Positions 47,564-56,091 of a stretch of 64,000 bases of DNA are shown piece after piece; the first letter of the stretch is position 1, and the number at the start of each line of letters is the position of its first letter. The notes under the pieces were generated by a model. That model was given only the letters and a program-made list of their open reading frames with translations. It had not been told where the DNA came from and made no database searches. The translations under genes and the position numbers were made by a program. The stretch lies in contig JBOHRN010000049.1 in the NCBI GenBank assembly GCA_050732775.1, positions 5,108-69,107 on the forward strand. Reading direction: 5' to 3'. The DNA comes from JBOHRN01 sp050732775 (lineage in GTDB: Bacteria > Gemmatimonadota > Gemmatimonadetes > Longimicrobiales > Longimicrobiaceae).

Positions 47564-48775
47564 ATGGATCAGCACTTCGACGAAAACCACCGGATGATCC
47601 GGGAGATGGTCCGCGACTTTGCCCAGAGCGAGATCGCTCCCGTGGCCGAGGAGCTCGACCGCGAGTCCCGCTTTCCGTGGGAAAACGTGGCCAAGATGGC
47701 CAAACTGGGGCTCTTCGGCGTCCCCTGGCCAGAGCATCTGGGCGGAGCGGGCATGGACTACACCAGCTACCTCCTGGTCATCGAGGAGCTGGCCAAGGTG
47801 GACGCTTCCCACGCCATTACCGTCTCGGCGCACACCACCCTCGGCACCTCGCCCATCGTCTCCTTCGGAAACGACGAGCAGAGGCGGCGCTACGTTCCCC
47901 TGCTTGCCTCGGGCACTGTGCTCGGGGGTTTCGGGCTCACGGAGCCGGGCGCGGGCTCGGACGCCTCGAGCACGCGCACCACGGCGAAGCGGACCGGCGG
48001 CGGCTGGGTGCTAAATGGGACCAAAAGGTTCATCACCCACGCCGGCGTGGGCGAGGTCTTCGTGGTCACCGCGGTAACCGACCCCGGCGAAGGCACGCGG
48101 GGGATCACCTCCTTCATAGTGACCAAGCCGACCACCGACTCCGAGCGGGCGGCGGAGGTCGGGGTCGGGCACGCGGAAGAGCTGGAGTACACCGAGGGCG
48201 TCCGCTCCGGTAAGAAGGAGGACAAGATGGGGTGGCGGGCCTCCGATACCCGGGAGCTGATCCTGGAAGACGCCTTCGTGCCCGACGAGAGCGTGCTCGG
48301 CCGGCCGGGGGAGGGTTTCGTAAACTTCATGAGAACTCTGGACTCCGGACGGATTGGCCTCGCCGCTCTCTCCTTGGGTATCGCCGAAGGGGCTTTGGGC
48401 GAGGCGCTCGGCTACTCCGCGGAACGAGAGCAGTTTGGCCAGAAGATCAATGAATTTCAGGCCATCCAGATAATGTTAGCCGACATGGCCACCGAGGTCG
48501 AGGCCGGCCGCCACCTACTCTTTCACGCTGCCCGGCTCAAGCAGGAGGGGAAGCCGTTCACCAAAGAGGCCTCGATGGCCAAGCTCTTCTGCTCCGAGCT
48601 GGCCATGCGGGCCACCCTCAAGGCGGTGCAGATTCACGGTGGCTACGGCTACATCAAAGAGTATCCGGTCGAGAGGATGATGCGAGACGCCAAGATCTGC
48701 GAAATCGGCGAGGGTACCAGCGAAATTCAACGGATGGTTATCGCGCGCGAACTCATCAGAGGGCTGAACGGCTGA
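47564..48775 (+). CDS. Acyl-CoA dehydrogenase
   Basis: This FAD enzyme carries out the first step of acyl-CoA beta-oxidation, 403 aa. FGLTEPGAGSD and WVLNGTKRFITHA are FAD and substrate segments. The catalytic Glu lies in CEIGEGTSEIQRMVIAR, and QIHGGYGYIKEYPVER is conserved. Compared with typical members, about 20-25 extra residues (VGVGHAEELEYTEGVRS and nearby) sit before GKKEDKMGWRASDT. ATG 47564 is the natural start. The substrate chain length is unknown. It is followed four bases later by rng. Confidence 0.94.
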   Translation: MDQHFDENHRMIREMVRDFAQSEIAPVAEELDRESRFPWENVAKMAKLGLFGVPWPEHLGGAGMDYTSYLLVIEELAKVDASHAITVSAHTTLGTSPIVSFGNDEQRRRYVPLLASGTVLGGFGLTEPGAGSDASSTRTTAKRTGGGWVLNGTKRFITHAGVGEVFVVTAVTDPGEGTRGITSFIVTKPTTDSERAAEVGVGHAEELEYTEGVRSGKKEDKMGWRASDTRELILEDAFVPDESVLGRPGEGFVNFMRTLDSGRIGLAALSLGIAEGALGEALGYSAEREQFGQKINEFQAIQIMLADMATEVEAGRHLLFHAARLKQEGKPFTKEASMAKLFCSELAMRATLKAVQIHGGYGYIKEYPVERMMRDAKICEIGEGTSEIQRMVIARELIRGLNG

Positions 48776-48779
48776 ACCA

Positions 48780-50318
48780 GTGAAGCGAGAGATCCTGATC
48801 TCCTCCACCGGAGACGAGACCCGCGTCGCCATCCTGGAGGACGGCTCCCTGGTCGAGCTGATGGTGGACCGTCCCGCCGCCGGCCGTATGGTGGGGAACG
48901 TCTACCTGGGTAAGGTGGAGGCCGTGCTCCCCGGCATCCAGGCCGCTTTCGTAGACATCGGCACCGAGAAGGCGGGCTTCCTGCACGCCTCCGACCTAGC
49001 GTGGGAAGACGCTGGCGGCGGCGACGACGACGGCGATAACGGCGATGACGGCGAAGACCGAGTGCGCCGCTCGCCCCCACCGATCCAGGAGTCGGTCAAG
49101 AAGGGCGACAGCGTGCTGGTGCAAGTCACCAAGGAGCCGATAGGCAGCAAGGGCCCCCGGCTCACCGCGCAGCTCTCCCTGCCCGGCCGGTTTCTGGTCT
49201 ACACCCCCGATTCCGCGCGAGTCGGAGTATCCCGGAAGATCGACGACCGGGACGAGCGCGCCCGCTTGCGCGCCCTGGCCCGGGAGATCGTGCCCCCGGA
49301 GGCGGGCGGAGTCATCGTGCGCACCGTGGGCGAGGAGCTTACCCGCGAGGTCTTCGCCCGTGAGTACGAATCTCTCTTCAACGGCTGGCGCCAGCTCCGC
49401 CGGCGAGCCACCCGCTCCTCGCCTCCAGCCCTCATCCACCAGGAGCAGCGCCTCACCGGCGGCGTCATCCGCGACCTCTTCTCCGAGACGGTGGACTCCC
49501 TGGTCATCGACACCACCGAGGTGTATGAAGAGGTCAAGCGGTACCTCAAGGCGGTGGGTCCGGATCTGCTCGACCGGGTGCGACTCCACCGGGGGCCCAA
49601 ACCCCTCTTCGACGCCTATGAGGTGGAGCAGGAGATCCAGGAAGCGTTCCAGCGGCGGGTAGACTTGCCCTCGGGCGGTCATATAGTCATCGAACCCACC
49701 GAGGCGTTGGTCTCCATCGACGTCAACACTGGCCGGTACACGGGCAAACGAGACCCCGAGAAGACGGTACTCAAAACCAACCTGGACGCGGCGCGGGAAG
49801 TGGCCAGGCAGCTCCGGCTGCGCGACGTCGGGGGCATCATCGTGTGTGACTTCATCGACATGGAGTCCCAGGAGAACCGAGAGCGCGTGCTGCAGGAGTT
49901 GCGCGCACACCTGGGCCGGGACCGGGCGCGCACGCGCGCCTTCGAGGTCTCGGAGCTAGGACTCATCGAAATGACCAGGCAGCGGGTACGCGCCTCTTTG
50001 TACCACCGGCAGACCGGGCCGTGTCCGGCGTGCGCGGGTACCGGTCGTATCTTTACCCCGGACACCGTGGCTCGCCGTGTCGAACGCACTTTGCGCCGGA
50101 TGGCGGCCGACCATGCGCGGGCCACGGTGACGGTGCGGCTGCACCCCGAAGTGGCTCTCCACCTCTTGGAAGAAGAGTCAGAACTCATCCCCCGGCTGGA
50201 GAGGGAGTTAAAGGTCCAGCTCTCCTTGCGCGATGATCCACTCATGCGGCAGGACCGCTTCCGTATTCTGGCTGGGGAAGGGCAGCAGGACGTTACCGCT
50301 CGCTACGCCGTGGGGTAA
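48780..50318 (+). CDS. rng: Ribonuclease G (RNase E/G family)
   Basis: This endoribonuclease processes 16S rRNA and mRNAs, 512 aa. The N-terminal S1 domain (GNVYLGKVEAVLPGIQAAFVD) is interrupted by a Gly/Asp-rich acidic insert at about residues 79-95 (GGGDDDGDNGDDGED). The catalytic DNase-I-like region has VSIDVNTGRYTG and IIVCDFIDM. The zinc link is CPACAGTG. The start is GTG 48780. In many genomes rng is followed by rplU-rpmA; here about 3 kb of accessory genes separates them. Confidence 0.94.
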   Translation: MKREILISSTGDETRVAILEDGSLVELMVDRPAAGRMVGNVYLGKVEAVLPGIQAAFVDIGTEKAGFLHASDLAWEDAGGGDDDGDNGDDGEDRVRRSPPPIQESVKKGDSVLVQVTKEPIGSKGPRLTAQLSLPGRFLVYTPDSARVGVSRKIDDRDERARLRALAREIVPPEAGGVIVRTVGEELTREVFAREYESLFNGWRQLRRRATRSSPPALIHQEQRLTGGVIRDLFSETVDSLVIDTTEVYEEVKRYLKAVGPDLLDRVRLHRGPKPLFDAYEVEQEIQEAFQRRVDLPSGGHIVIEPTEALVSIDVNTGRYTGKRDPEKTVLKTNLDAAREVARQLRLRDVGGIIVCDFIDMESQENRERVLQELRAHLGRDRARTRAFEVSELGLIEMTRQRVRASLYHRQTGPCPACAGTGRIFTPDTVARRVERTLRRMAADHARATVTVRLHPEVALHLLEEESELIPRLERELKVQLSLRDDPLMRQDRFRILAGEGQQDVTARYAVG

Positions 50319-50456
50319 GGAGGGCCGGAACCGCCGTCGTCACTCCTTTATAGCTCTGGCTGAGCTTCAATGCGCGGCAAGCGCGAGCCCGGTGAGAGCC
50401 CGCGTCCAACTCATCATACCGGTGTAGACCGAATCGCCGGGGCCGCTCGATAAACC

Positions 50457-50481
50457 GGCTGACTGAACGGGTCAGTCGGCC
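50457..50481 (-). terminator. Hairpin at the end of the lipoprotein gene
   Basis: GGCTGACTGA (50457-50466) pairs with TCAGTCGGCC (50472-50481) as a 10-bp stem with one G-U pair. On the minus strand it overlaps the stop codon and is followed by a weak GGTTTAT. The T run is poor, so termination strength is uncertain. The rest of the 153-bp gap after rng shows nothing definite. Confidence 0.45.
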
Positions 50482-51089
50482 ACTACACCGCTGTTGTCGA
50501 AGGGCGCCACCGAAAAGGACCCGGATACTTCGATGGTCGGCGCGTCAAGGATCGGTTCCTCCGGCATACGGCACGGACCGATACGGTTGGACGTCCCATT
50601 TTCGTGCGCGCAGTAGCGAAACCCCGTAAGGTGAAACGTCCCCTCGAGGCGATCCTTGGAAGAGGCCGTGATCATTACCTCACCGGACTGCACGGCGTAC
50701 ATCTCGTACCAGTCGTTCTCGCTACCCTCGGGAGTATGCGTGCGAGTATAGAAGGAGTTGAAACCGTCTACATCCGGGTTACTGATATTGCGCAGCACGA
50801 TGGAGTAGGTGCCTATACCAGGCCGATCTCTACCTTCGCGGTAGAGATGGAAACTCTGACCTGCGGACGAACCCTCTCCCCGCGAGTTGATAGAGAAGAT
50901 CCAGATATCAGCATCAGGATTACGTGAATCATCGCTAAAACTCCCGGTACCCGTGTATTCGCCGTTCACGTCGCCCTCCAGCGTTGCCAGGAACCAGGAA
51001 GGTTCCAGCGAACCGAGGACGCTCTCGCACGCGGCTCCTGCCGCGAGCGCGGCCCCGCACACCAAGAACGCAAAACCTTGATACTTCAT
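50472..51089 (-). CDS. Secreted or lipidated protein of unknown function
   Basis: The protein has 205 aa. The N-terminal signal sequence ends in ALAAGAACES; the Cys may be lipidated, though the lipobox is not ideal. The mature part is beta-rich with DVNGEYTGTGSF and IEVSGSFSVAPF at its ends, which suggests a single beta-sandwich-like domain. No named family is recognised. ATG 51089 has a good AGAGGGGG upstream. Base composition is visibly less GC-rich than the neighbouring housekeeping genes, which fits an accessory origin. Confidence 0.65.
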   Translation of the reverse strand: MKYQGFAFLVCGAALAAGAACESVLGSLEPSWFLATLEGDVNGEYTGTGSFSDDSRNPDADIWIFSINSRGEGSSAGQSFHLYREGRDRPGIGTYSIVLRNISNPDVDGFNSFYTRTHTPEGSENDWYEMYAVQSGEVMITASSKDRLEGTFHLTGFRYCAHENGTSNRIGPCRMPEEPILDAPTIEVSGSFSVAPFDNSGVVAD

Positions 51090-51120
51090 GATCGCCCCCT
51101 CTGCTAAAGTGGACTTCCGG

Positions 51121-51665
51121 TCACTGCATCTCGATACATTCGTCTATACCCCCACCCCCACCCCCACCTCCATCGAACGGCTCGTCCCCAGGCAGCACTC
51201 CCAGAGATCCCAAGTCTCTTTCAATATTCTCATACGGGCTAAAAATGCGGTACTCGTCTCCACTCGTAAATCTACCCCCCAATGAATTCCTTGTAAAGTA
51301 ACAATCGTACTTCCAGGATCCCAAACGAAAACCGGAGAACCGCTGTCGCCGCTACCGGATCCGTAAGCCGCATACGTCTGACAGCGCAATTTGCTATAGG
51401 TGCGATAGGAAACCTTTACGTCAGCACAAGTCTTGGTGACGCCGCCGTGAGTCCAGCCTGTTGTGCGACCTACCTTATCAACCGGATCCCCAACCACTGG
51501 CGCTCCAGCTGTTCCGGTAGTCTCGAAACGAGGATTGTTAGTATCTATTTCGAGTGTACCCCAATCGCGACCAGCGGACGTGGTCCGGGCAATATATCCC
51601 TGACCGGCTTCCGTGGTGGATGTGATGGCCACGGCTGAAGCATCAGCGTAACGGCACACGTTCAC
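51121..51665 (-). pseudogene. Truncated and frameshifted trypsin-like serine protease
   Basis: The minus-strand frame 51665-51144 encodes the C-terminal half of a chymotrypsin-fold protease: VNVCRYADASAVAI, KVGRTTGWTHGGVTKTC and the catalytic serine motif GSGDSGSPVF. The His and Asp catalytic half is missing, since an in-frame TAG lies seven codons upstream. At a G6 tract (plus-strand C6, 51275-51280) the natural frame moves to the one ending at 51121: GIHWG should continue as GRFTSGDEYRIFSPYENIE, which needs one more G. Call: decayed gene, though a sequencing slip at the tract is possible. Confidence 0.7.
51148..51168. repeat. Hexanucleotide repeat (ACCCCC) x3
   Basis: Three copies of ACCCCC plus a partial copy lie in the 3' end of the protease remnant and encode a poly-Gly run in one frame on the minus strand. 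Being six bases long, copy-number change would not alter the frame. Confidence 0.8.
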
Positions 51666-51724
51666 GGAGAGAAAACCGCAGCTCTAGTTTCTGTCAAGGC
51701 TTGTCGTCGAGCAGATGCATGATG

Positions 51725-51753
51725 TTGACACTGCCACGGCAACTGGCGATATT
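51725..51753 (+). promoter_or_regulatory. Sigma70-like promoter for the M20 peptidase gene
   Basis: TTGACA at 51725-51730 and GATATT at 51748-51753 are separated by 17 bp. Transcription would begin near 51760, about 40 nt before the ATG. Confidence 0.55.
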
Positions 51754-51799
51754 GCTCGGCTAACGAACTCGACTATCCTCGATCTAAGGAGTTCTGGCG

Positions 51800-53161
51800 A
51801 TGCGATCGAATTTCACGGTGCTCCACCTTCTGGCGCCGGTCTCGCTGTTCGCTATCGTGGCCGCGGCCGCACCCCCCGCGCCCGTGGCCGCCCAGGCCGG
51901 CGGCCCGCTGGACGCACGGATCGAACAGGCGGTGGAGGCGGTGACGCCGCGAGTGGTCGAATGGCGCCGCGACATCCACCAGCACCCGGAACTGGGGAAT
52001 CGCGAGTTCCGCACCGCGGCCCTGGTTGCGGAGCACCTGCGGTCGCTCGGCATCGACGTCGAGACTGGCGTGGCGCATACCGGCGTAGTGGGTGTGCTGC
52101 GGGGGGGCCGGCCGGGGCCGGTGGTGGCGTTGCGCGCCGACATGGACGCACTGCCGGTTACGGAGATGGTGGATCTTCCCTTCGCCTCGAAGGAGACAGC
52201 GATGTGGGCCGGTCGAGAAGTGGGGGTGATGCACGCCTGCGGGCACGACAACCACGTCGCGATCCTGATGGGTGCGGCGGAGGTGCTGGCGGGGATGCGG
52301 GAGGATCTGCCGGGAACAGTGAAGTTCATCTTCCAGCCGGCCGAGGAAGGCCCTCCGCCGGGGGAGGAAGGCGGCGCGCGGCTGATGGTGGAAGAGGGCG
52401 TGCTGAGCAACCCCGCGCCGGGCGCGATCTTCGGGCTGCACGTCTGGCCGGCCCCGGTCGGCACCATCAGCTACAAACCCGAGGGGACGATGGCCAGCGC
52501 CGACGCCTTCCGGATCGTGGTGCGCGGCCGGCAGACGCATGGTTCGGCGCCCTGGAGCGGCGTCGATCCTATCGTCGTGAGCGCGCAGATCATCAACGGT
52601 TTGCAGACCATCGCCAGCCGCCAGGTGGATGTGACCAAAGCCCCTTCGGTGGTAACCGTTGGTAGTATAAATGGTGGGTTGCGGTGGAACATCATCCCTG
52701 ATTCGGTGGTGATGGAGGGCACGATCCGCGCGTTGGACACGCCGATGCAGGAGGACATCCACCAGCGGCTGGTGCGCACGGCCGAGATGATCGCGGAGAG
52801 CGGGGGCGCCACCGCGGAGGTCACCATCACCCGCTACGCGCCGGTCACCTATAACGACCCGGGGCTCACCGCGGCGATGGCCGGCACTCTCGAGCGGGTG
52901 GCGGGCGCGGAGCGCGTGAGCGTCATGCGCCCGATCACGGGTGCGGAGGACTTCGCCTACTACGCGCGGGAGATCCCGGCATTCTTCTTCTTCCTCGGGG
53001 TGACGCCCGAAGGTCAGGACCCGGCGGAGGCGGCCGTTAACCATTCCCCATACTTCTTCGCGGACGAGGCCGCGCTGCCCCTCGGCGTGCGGACGATGAC
53101 GCAGGTGGCGGTCGATTATCTGGCGGGCGCTGGTACCGTCGCCGGGCGTTCGCCGGAGTGA
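51800..53161 (+). CDS. Secreted M20-family amidohydrolase/peptidase
   Basis: The protein has 453 aa. A signal peptide of about 32 residues (LFAIVAAAAPPAPVAAQ) suggests a periplasmic location. The M20D-type dinuclear metal site is visible: HACGHDNH (Cys and His ligands), PAEEG (catalytic and metal Glu), FGLHVWP and a late His in AAVNHSPYF. Relatives hydrolyse N-acyl amino acids, hippurate or aminobenzoyl-glutamate; the substrate here is unknown. ATG 51800 has AAGGAG upstream. It lies in the accessory islet between rng and rplU. Confidence 0.92.
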   Translation: MRSNFTVLHLLAPVSLFAIVAAAAPPAPVAAQAGGPLDARIEQAVEAVTPRVVEWRRDIHQHPELGNREFRTAALVAEHLRSLGIDVETGVAHTGVVGVLRGGRPGPVVALRADMDALPVTEMVDLPFASKETAMWAGREVGVMHACGHDNHVAILMGAAEVLAGMREDLPGTVKFIFQPAEEGPPPGEEGGARLMVEEGVLSNPAPGAIFGLHVWPAPVGTISYKPEGTMASADAFRIVVRGRQTHGSAPWSGVDPIVVSAQIINGLQTIASRQVDVTKAPSVVTVGSINGGLRWNIIPDSVVMEGTIRALDTPMQEDIHQRLVRTAEMIAESGGATAEVTITRYAPVTYNDPGLTAAMAGTLERVAGAERVSVMRPITGAEDFAYYAREIPAFFFFLGVTPEGQDPAEAAVNHSPYFFADEAALPLGVRTMTQVAVDYLAGAGTVAGRSPE

Positions 53162-53296
53162 CGATCCCACGCGGAGCCAAGGGAGACGGGCGACAGCATC
53201 TGCCCTGCCACCCGTTCTGCTCGACGCCGAATTCATCCGCCTCGGCCAGGTGGGTCAGAATGTACCTGGGCTTGTCGGCTAAGGGGGCGCTCTGAG

Positions 53297-53325
53297 TTGA
53301 CAAAAAGCGAGAGGGGGTTTACTCT
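53297..53325 (+). promoter_or_regulatory. Promoter for rplU-rpmA
   Basis: A perfect TTGACA at 53297-53302 and TACTCT at 53320-53325 have a 17-bp spacer. The leader to the rplU ATG is about 35 nt and contains the small inverted repeat GCTCGA-TT-TCGAGC. No gene is seen in the 205-bp gap after the peptidase. Confidence 0.5.
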
Positions 53326-53366
53326 TTCTGGCTCGATTTCGAGCAGTTACCTGAGCCGCGACCAGT

Positions 53367-53681
53367 ATGTACGCCATCTTCCGTAGCGGGGGGCACCAGT
53401 TCCTGGCCGAGCCAGGTAAAAAGGTCCGTATCCCCTCCATTAAGGCGGAGCCTGGAGACACCGTGACCTTCGACCAGGTGCTGCTCGGCGCCGGCGACGA
53501 CGAAGTGCGCCTCGGCGCTCCCTTGATTTCCCAGGCGGCGGTCATCGCCGAGGTGGTGGGCCACGGCAAGGGGGAGAAGATCAAGATCTTCAAGCACAAG
53601 CGGCGCAAGAACTACCGCCGCAAGCAGGGGCACAGGCAGGATTACACTGAGGTCAGGGTTAGCGACATCAAGCTAGGGTAA
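53367..53681 (+). CDS. rplU: 50S ribosomal protein L21
   Basis: This 104-aa ribosomal protein binds 23S rRNA. The N-terminus MYAIFRSGGHQFLAEPG and the basic segment KIFKHKRRKNYRRKQGHRQ near the C-terminus are diagnostic. ATG 53367 is the natural start. L27 follows after ten bases, the usual pair. Confidence 0.97.
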   Translation: MYAIFRSGGHQFLAEPGKKVRIPSIKAEPGDTVTFDQVLLGAGDDEVRLGAPLISQAAVIAEVVGHGKGEKIKIFKHKRRKNYRRKQGHRQDYTEVRVSDIKLG

Positions 53682-53691
53682 GGAAGGTAGC

Positions 53692-53949
53692 ATGGCTCAC
53701 AAAAAGGGCGGCGGCTCGACGCGCAACGGCCGCGACTCTCAGTCGCAACGACTCGGCGTCAAGAAGTTCGGCGGCGAGCGGGTGCAGGCCGGCAACATCC
53801 TCATCCGTCAGCGGGGAACCAAGTGGCACCCCGGCGACAACGTCGGACGGGGCCGTGACGACACTCTCTTCGCGCTGGTCGACGGCACCGTCGAGTTCCG
53901 GCGCAAGGACAAGCGGCGGCTTGGGGTTTCCGTGGTGCCGGTGAGCTAG
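53692..53949 (+). CDS. rpmA: 50S ribosomal protein L27
   Basis: This 85-aa protein lies near the peptidyl-transferase centre. MAHKKGGGSTRNGRDSQSQR at the N-terminus and ILIRQRGTKWHPGDNVG are diagnostic. The N-terminal Firmicutes-type extension is absent. ATG 53692 follows GGAAGGTAGC. Confidence 0.98.
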   Translation: MAHKKGGGSTRNGRDSQSQRLGVKKFGGERVQAGNILIRQRGTKWHPGDNVGRGRDDTLFALVDGTVEFRRKDKRRLGVSVVPVS

Positions 53950-53968
53950 GGATAGCGTTCTGCCGGGC

Positions 53969-55189
53969 TTGACCACGCCGTGGCCGCCCAGGTCCAGCGA
54001 AGACTTTCCGCGCGTCGCACGGCTCCCCTCCTACGTATTCGCGCAAGTAAACGCTGAAAAACAGAAGAGGGTCGAGCAGGGCGAGGACGTTATCGACCTG
54101 GGCATGGGGAACCCCGACCTAGCCACTCCGGGTCACATTGTGGAGGAGTTGGTCAGCCACGTCCGCGACGGCCGCCACCACCGCTACAGCGCCTCGCGTG
54201 GTATCTACGGACTCCGCGACGCCATCGCCGATCATTACCGCAAGAGGTACGGGGTGGAGCTCGATCCGGAGCGCGAGGTGGTGGTCACCATCGGTGCCAA
54301 GGAGGGGGTGTCGCACCTCATGCTAGCCACTCTCGACCGGGGAGACACGGTGCTGGTGCCCTCGCCCGCGTACCCTATCCACCCCTACTCGGTAATCTTC
54401 GCTGGGGGCCAGGTTCGCACCATCCCTCTGGTCGGCGACGACGACAACACCGTCGCCGGAGACGCCCTGCTTGCGGCCGTGCGGGAAGCGGCCCGGAGCG
54501 GCTGGCCTCGCCCCAAGGCGCTGGTGATCTGTTTTCCGCACAACCCCACCACCCTGGTAGCCGACCGCGCCTTCTTTGAAGAAGCGGTCCGGGTCTGCCG
54601 GGAAGAGCGCATCTTGTTGATCCACGACTTCGCTTACGCCGACTTCGGCTTTGACGAGGAACCGGCCAGTTTGCTGCAGATTCCGGGTGCCAAAGAGATC
54701 GGGGTGGAGTTCTTCTCCATGTCCAAGTCTTACTGCATGGCCGGGTGGCGGGTCGGTTTTTGTTTGGGCAACGCGGCCATGGTCCAAGCCCTTACCCGCG
54801 TCAAGAGCTACCTGGATTACGGCATCTTCCAGCCCATCCAGATCGCCGCGGTGGAGGCGCTACGCGGGGGACAGGAGTGCGTGGAGGAAACCCGGGCGAC
54901 GTACCGGAGCCGGAGGGATGAGCTGGTGGAGAGCTTACGAGATAACGGTTGGCCGCTGTCGCCGCCGCCCGCCACGATGTTCGCGTGGGCGCCGCTGCCG
55001 GCGCCGTTCGTGGGGATGGGATCGGTCGACTTCGCCCGGCTCTTGCTGCGGGAAGCGGGTGTGGTGGTCTCGCCGGGAGTTGGCTTCGGGCCGGAGGGGG
55101 AGGGGCACGTCCGCTTTGCCCTCATCGAGAACGAAGGCCGGCTCCGGGAGGCGGCGGAGAGGATCGGACGGGTGCTGGCCAAAGGGTAG
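53969..55189 (+). CDS. PLP-dependent class I/II aminotransferase (AlaC-like)
   Basis: This 406-aa fold-type I aminotransferase resembles AlaC and LL-diaminopimelate aminotransferase relatives. The substrate-binding DLGMGNPDLATP, the PLP-phosphate region and FPHNPTTLVA are conserved. DFAYADFGFD and the PLP lysine in FFSMSKSYCMAGWRVGF mark the active site. Alanine-pyruvate transamination is the likeliest activity but not certain. TTG 53969 is the apparent start, 20 bases after L27. It is convergent with the minus-strand operon, only one base between stops. Confidence 0.92.
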   Translation: MTTPWPPRSSEDFPRVARLPSYVFAQVNAEKQKRVEQGEDVIDLGMGNPDLATPGHIVEELVSHVRDGRHHRYSASRGIYGLRDAIADHYRKRYGVELDPEREVVVTIGAKEGVSHLMLATLDRGDTVLVPSPAYPIHPYSVIFAGGQVRTIPLVGDDDNTVAGDALLAAVREAARSGWPRPKALVICFPHNPTTLVADRAFFEEAVRVCREERILLIHDFAYADFGFDEEPASLLQIPGAKEIGVEFFSMSKSYCMAGWRVGFCLGNAAMVQALTRVKSYLDYGIFQPIQIAAVEALRGGQECVEETRATYRSRRDELVESLRDNGWPLSPPPATMFAWAPLPAPFVGMGSVDFARLLLREAGVVVSPGVGFGPEGEGHVRFALIENEGRLREAAERIGRVLAKG

Positions 55190-55190
55190 C

Positions 55191-55310
55191 TCAGCCCAGC
55201 CAAGCGCCCACCAGGAACCCCGCTACCAGGGCGACCCCGGTCAGCACGGCCGCGCCGATCCACCAGCGGGTGTCGAACTCGGTCCGCCGTCGCCGCCCGG
55301 GACGCGCCAC
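55191..55310 (-). CDS. Very small single-helix membrane protein
   Basis: The predicted product has 39 aa: a basic N-terminus (ARPGRRRRTEF) and one membrane helix WWIGAAVLTGVALVAGFLVG. GTG 55310 follows a GGGGAGGT site that overlaps the end of the upstream crotonase gene. It is the last gene of the CoA operon. Function unknown; the clear ribosome site and helix make it more than a chance frame. Confidence 0.5.
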   Translation of the reverse strand: MARPGRRRRTEFDTRWWIGAAVLTGVALVAGFLVGAWLG

Positions 55311-55311
55311 C

Positions 55312-56091
55312 TTACCTCCCCCTAAAGTCGGGTGATCGCTGGTCGAGAAAGGCCGAGACGCCTTCTTTGCGGTCTTCGCTGGCAAAAGCCGTCACGAACA
55401 GCTCCCGTTCGTGCGCCAGCCCGGCCGAGAGGGGCATTTCCAGCGACGCCCGCACGGCTTGCTTGGCGAGACGGAGCGCCACCGGCGACTTTTCCGCGAT
55501 CTTTTCGGCCCACGAACGGGTCTCCCGGGCGAGCTGGTCGTCCGGGACCACCCGGTCGACCAGACCTATCCGCAGCGCCTCCTCCGCGTCCACGATCTCG
55601 CCGGTCAGGATGAGCCGCATGGCTTGGCCGTACCCCACCAGACGGGGGAGCCGCTGGGTGCCGCCCCCGCCCGGAATAATAGCCAGATTGACTTCCGGCT
55701 GGCCCACTTTGGCGCTCTCGGCCGCCAGGCGGAGGTCGCAAGCCAGGGCGAGTTCGCACCCTCCTCCCAGGGCGTAGCCGTTGATCGAGGCGATCACGGG
55801 CAGCGGGAAGGCGGCTACCTCTTCGAAAAGACTGCGGCCGCTCATCGCGTCGCGCTGTTCGAGCGGAGTACGTTCGGCGAACTCGCCGATATCGGCGCCG
55901 GCCACGAACGCCCTGTCGCCCGCTCCGGTGATCACCAGCACGCGGAGTTCCCGTTCGGCGCCGAGCTCGTCCAGGGCGGCCACCAGCTCGCGCCGGACTG
56001 TCGCGTTCAGGGCGTTCCGCTTCTCGGGGCGGTCGACGGTGATGGTGGCGATACCGGCGTCCAGTTCTACGCGGATGGTATCGTGCCTCAC
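55312..56091 (-). CDS. Enoyl-CoA hydratase/isomerase (crotonase family)
   Basis: This 259-aa crotonase hydrates a double bond in an acyl-CoA. The oxyanion-hole segment AFVAGADIGEF, the family motif INGYALGGGCELALACDLRLA, and the catalytic Glu region GQPEVNLAIIPGGGGTQRL are all present, with both active-site glutamates. GTG 56091 has an AAGGAGGAGG site and overlaps the upstream dehydrogenase stop. PaaF/FadB-like hydratase activity is likely. Confidence 0.93.
   Translation of the reverse strand: MRHDTIRVELDAGIATITVDRPEKRNALNATVRRELVAALDELGAERELRVLVITGAGDRAFVAGADIGEFAERTPLEQRDAMSGRSLFEEVAAFPLPVIASINGYALGGGCELALACDLRLAAESAKVGQPEVNLAIIPGGGGTQRLPRLVGYGQAMRLILTGEIVDAEEALRIGLVDRVVPDDQLARETRSWAEKIAEKSPVALRLAKQAVRASLEMPLSAGLAHERELFVTAFASEDRKEGVSAFLDQRSPDFRGR

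Noticed and set aside
51148..51168. ACCCCC repeat as a CRISPR or phase-switch element
   Set aside because: Units are contiguous with no spacers, and the six-base unit cannot change the reading frame; the G6 tract is the more relevant feature.
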